Origin: Actinomycetes bacterium
Lineage (GTDB): Bacteria > Actinomycetota > Acidimicrobiia > Acidimicrobiales > RAAP-2
NCBI GenBank assembly: GCA_021801615.1
Contig: JAJYXS010000047.1
Location: forward strand, 1 to 5,728
Length of the DNA stretch: 5,728 nt
Reading direction: 5' to 3'
Shown here: piece after piece, positions 4,930-5,728 of the stretch
How positions within the stretch are numbered: the first letter of the stretch is position 1
Layout of the letters: each line of letters begins with the position of its first letter
The notes under the pieces: generated by a model
Told to the model about the DNA's origin: nothing
Databases searched by the model: none
What the model saw: only the letters and a program-made list of their open reading frames with translations
Position numbers and translations under genes: made by a program

Positions 4930-5728
4930 CGGCTACGAGGGATTTGCGACGCGACGAGGTCGTCCGCGCTGCGAGACGGGGTGCTCGGCACGTCGCTGCG
5001 GTCACGGAGCAACGCGCTGATCGCTGCCGCGCAGTAGAAGCCCTGGCAGCGGCCGAGCCCTGCACGGGTGCGCCGGCGAAGGCCGTCGGCGCTGCGAGCA
5101 GGAAGGATGCCGGCGAGCGCGTCGAGCACCTCGCCACGCGTGACCCGCTCGCAGAAGCACAGGATCTCGCCGTACTCAGGGCGCGAGGCGATCGCGTCGT
5201 GGTCCCGAAAGAGCCGCCGCTGGGACTCACCGATCGGCCGCATACGGACCTCGCGATGCCCCACGGCACGCCGGAGGACGACTCCTGCATCCTGGAGCAG
5301 GTCGACGACGTGGGCTGCGATGCCCATGGCAGCCGAGAGCCCCGTGGACCGGATGCCTCCGACGCACACGTAGCGCTGCGTCGCGTCGCAGTGGATCTGG
5401 TAGTCGGCGTGCTCGGTCGCCGCCCGAAGGCCCGCGTACGTGGCGGTGACCTCCTCGTCGACGAGCTCAGGGAGGATCGTGCGCCCCTTGGCCAACAGAT
5501 CGTCGAGGCCCTGCCTGGTGGTCTGGGTGCCCGTGCGGTCGTCCAGGTCCTCGGCCGTGGGTCCCAGGAGCACGTTGCCGAACACGGTGGGAGCGATGAG
5601 CACGCCCTTGCTCACCGGCGTGGGCACGGGCAGGAGGATCGAGGACACCAAGGGGCGAGCCAGCTTGTCGAAGACGATGAGCTGACCTCGCCGCGGATGG
5701 ATCGTGAAGCGCTCGTGCCCCATCATCC
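4926..5728 (-). CDS. GlpA-like FAD dehydrogenase with C-terminal BFD [2Fe-2S] domain (N-terminus outside window)
   Basis: The gene runs off the right edge, leaving the last 266 or so residues. The visible part begins in the DAO-fold region of glycerol-3-phosphate dehydrogenases: PRRGQLIVFDK, LLPVPTPVSKGVLIAPTVFGNVLLGPTAED, then TATYAGLRAATEHADYQI and VCVGGIRSTGLSAAMGIA, all strongly typical of GlpA and related enzymes that oxidise glycerol 3-phosphate to dihydroxyacetone phosphate. The FAD-binding GxGxxG should lie in the missing N-terminal part. After a short linker, a BFD-like iron-sulfur domain follows: ILCFCERVTRGEV gives C190-x-C192, and RAGLGRCQGFYC gives C227-x4-C232 (numbered from the first visible Met, 5726-5724), four ligands for a [2Fe-2S] cluster. 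The gene overlaps the next by 4 nt. An opine or hydroxy-acid oxidase role is the main alternative, but the PTVFGN/TAED segment favours a GlpA-type enzyme. The true start and promoter are not visible. Confidence 0.9.
   Translation of the reverse strand, partial: MMGHERFTIHPRRGQLIVFDKLARPLVSSILLPVPTPVSKGVLIAPTVFGNVLLGPTAEDLDDRTGTQTTRQGLDDLLAKGRTILPELVDEEVTATYAGLRAATEHADYQIHCDATQRYVCVGGIRSTGLSAAMGIAAHVVDLLQDAGVVLRRAVGHREVRMRPIGESQRRLFRDHDAIASRPEYGEILCFCERVTRGEVLDALAGILPARSADGLRRRTRAGLGRCQGFYCAAAISALLRDRSDVPSTPSRSADDLVASQIPRSR

Noticed and set aside
3892..5037. Plus-strand open frame of 381 codons antisense to the HcnB-like gene
   Set aside because: It is antisense to strong flavoprotein motifs, with a His/Arg/Gly-rich composition and no family match.
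3611..5290. Minus-strand open frame of 559 codons spanning both oxidoreductases in another frame
   Set aside because: It is on the same strand but out of frame with two clearly recognisable flavoproteins, and its Arg/Ala/Pro-rich sequence has no motif.

Overview
The window is very GC-rich. Its convincing genes have strong third-position G/C bias and use GTG starts, and its gene families (an IS982-type transposase tail, a PAP2 phosphatase, a SEC-C protein, and a GlpA-like/HcnB-like oxidoreductase pair) fit an actinobacterium. The lineage cannot be fixed from the sequence alone. I see no tRNA, rRNA, CRISPR array or complete mobile element.

Layout from left to right. Positions 1-90 hold the last 29 codons of an IS982-family transposase, cut by the window edge. 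About 20 bp further on, and on the opposite strand, is a short remnant resembling the C-terminus of an IS21-type IstB ATPase (112-240). Positions 241-594 contain no supportable gene, only small inverted and direct repeats. A large minus-strand gene (595-2250) encodes an uncharacterised protein with an N-terminal SEC-C zinc motif. A roughly 126 bp intergenic region with short direct repeats separates it from a divergent plus-strand PAP2-family membrane phosphatase (2377-3138). A small hypothetical gene follows on the plus strand (about 3202-3639). The right part is a minus-strand operon read towards it: a GlpA-like FAD dehydrogenase with a C-terminal BFD-type [2Fe-2S] domain (N-terminus beyond the right edge) overlaps by 4 nt (GTGA) an HcnB-like FAD oxidoreductase (3658-4929). 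The two converging transcription units meet in a perfect 11-bp inverted repeat (3633-3664) whose two arms each contain one of the two stop codons.

The two oxidoreductases very probably form one membrane-associated flavin/iron-sulfur dehydrogenase, most likely oxidising glycerol 3-phosphate. The PAP2 protein probably recycles undecaprenyl pyrophosphate or removes a lipid phosphate. No functional link between these two activities is shown. I did not find a clear new multi-gene system. The items most worth a second look are the SEC-C protein's architecture, the stop-codon-embedded bidirectional terminator, the GlpA-like/HcnB-like pair without a visible third subunit, and the orphan small protein.
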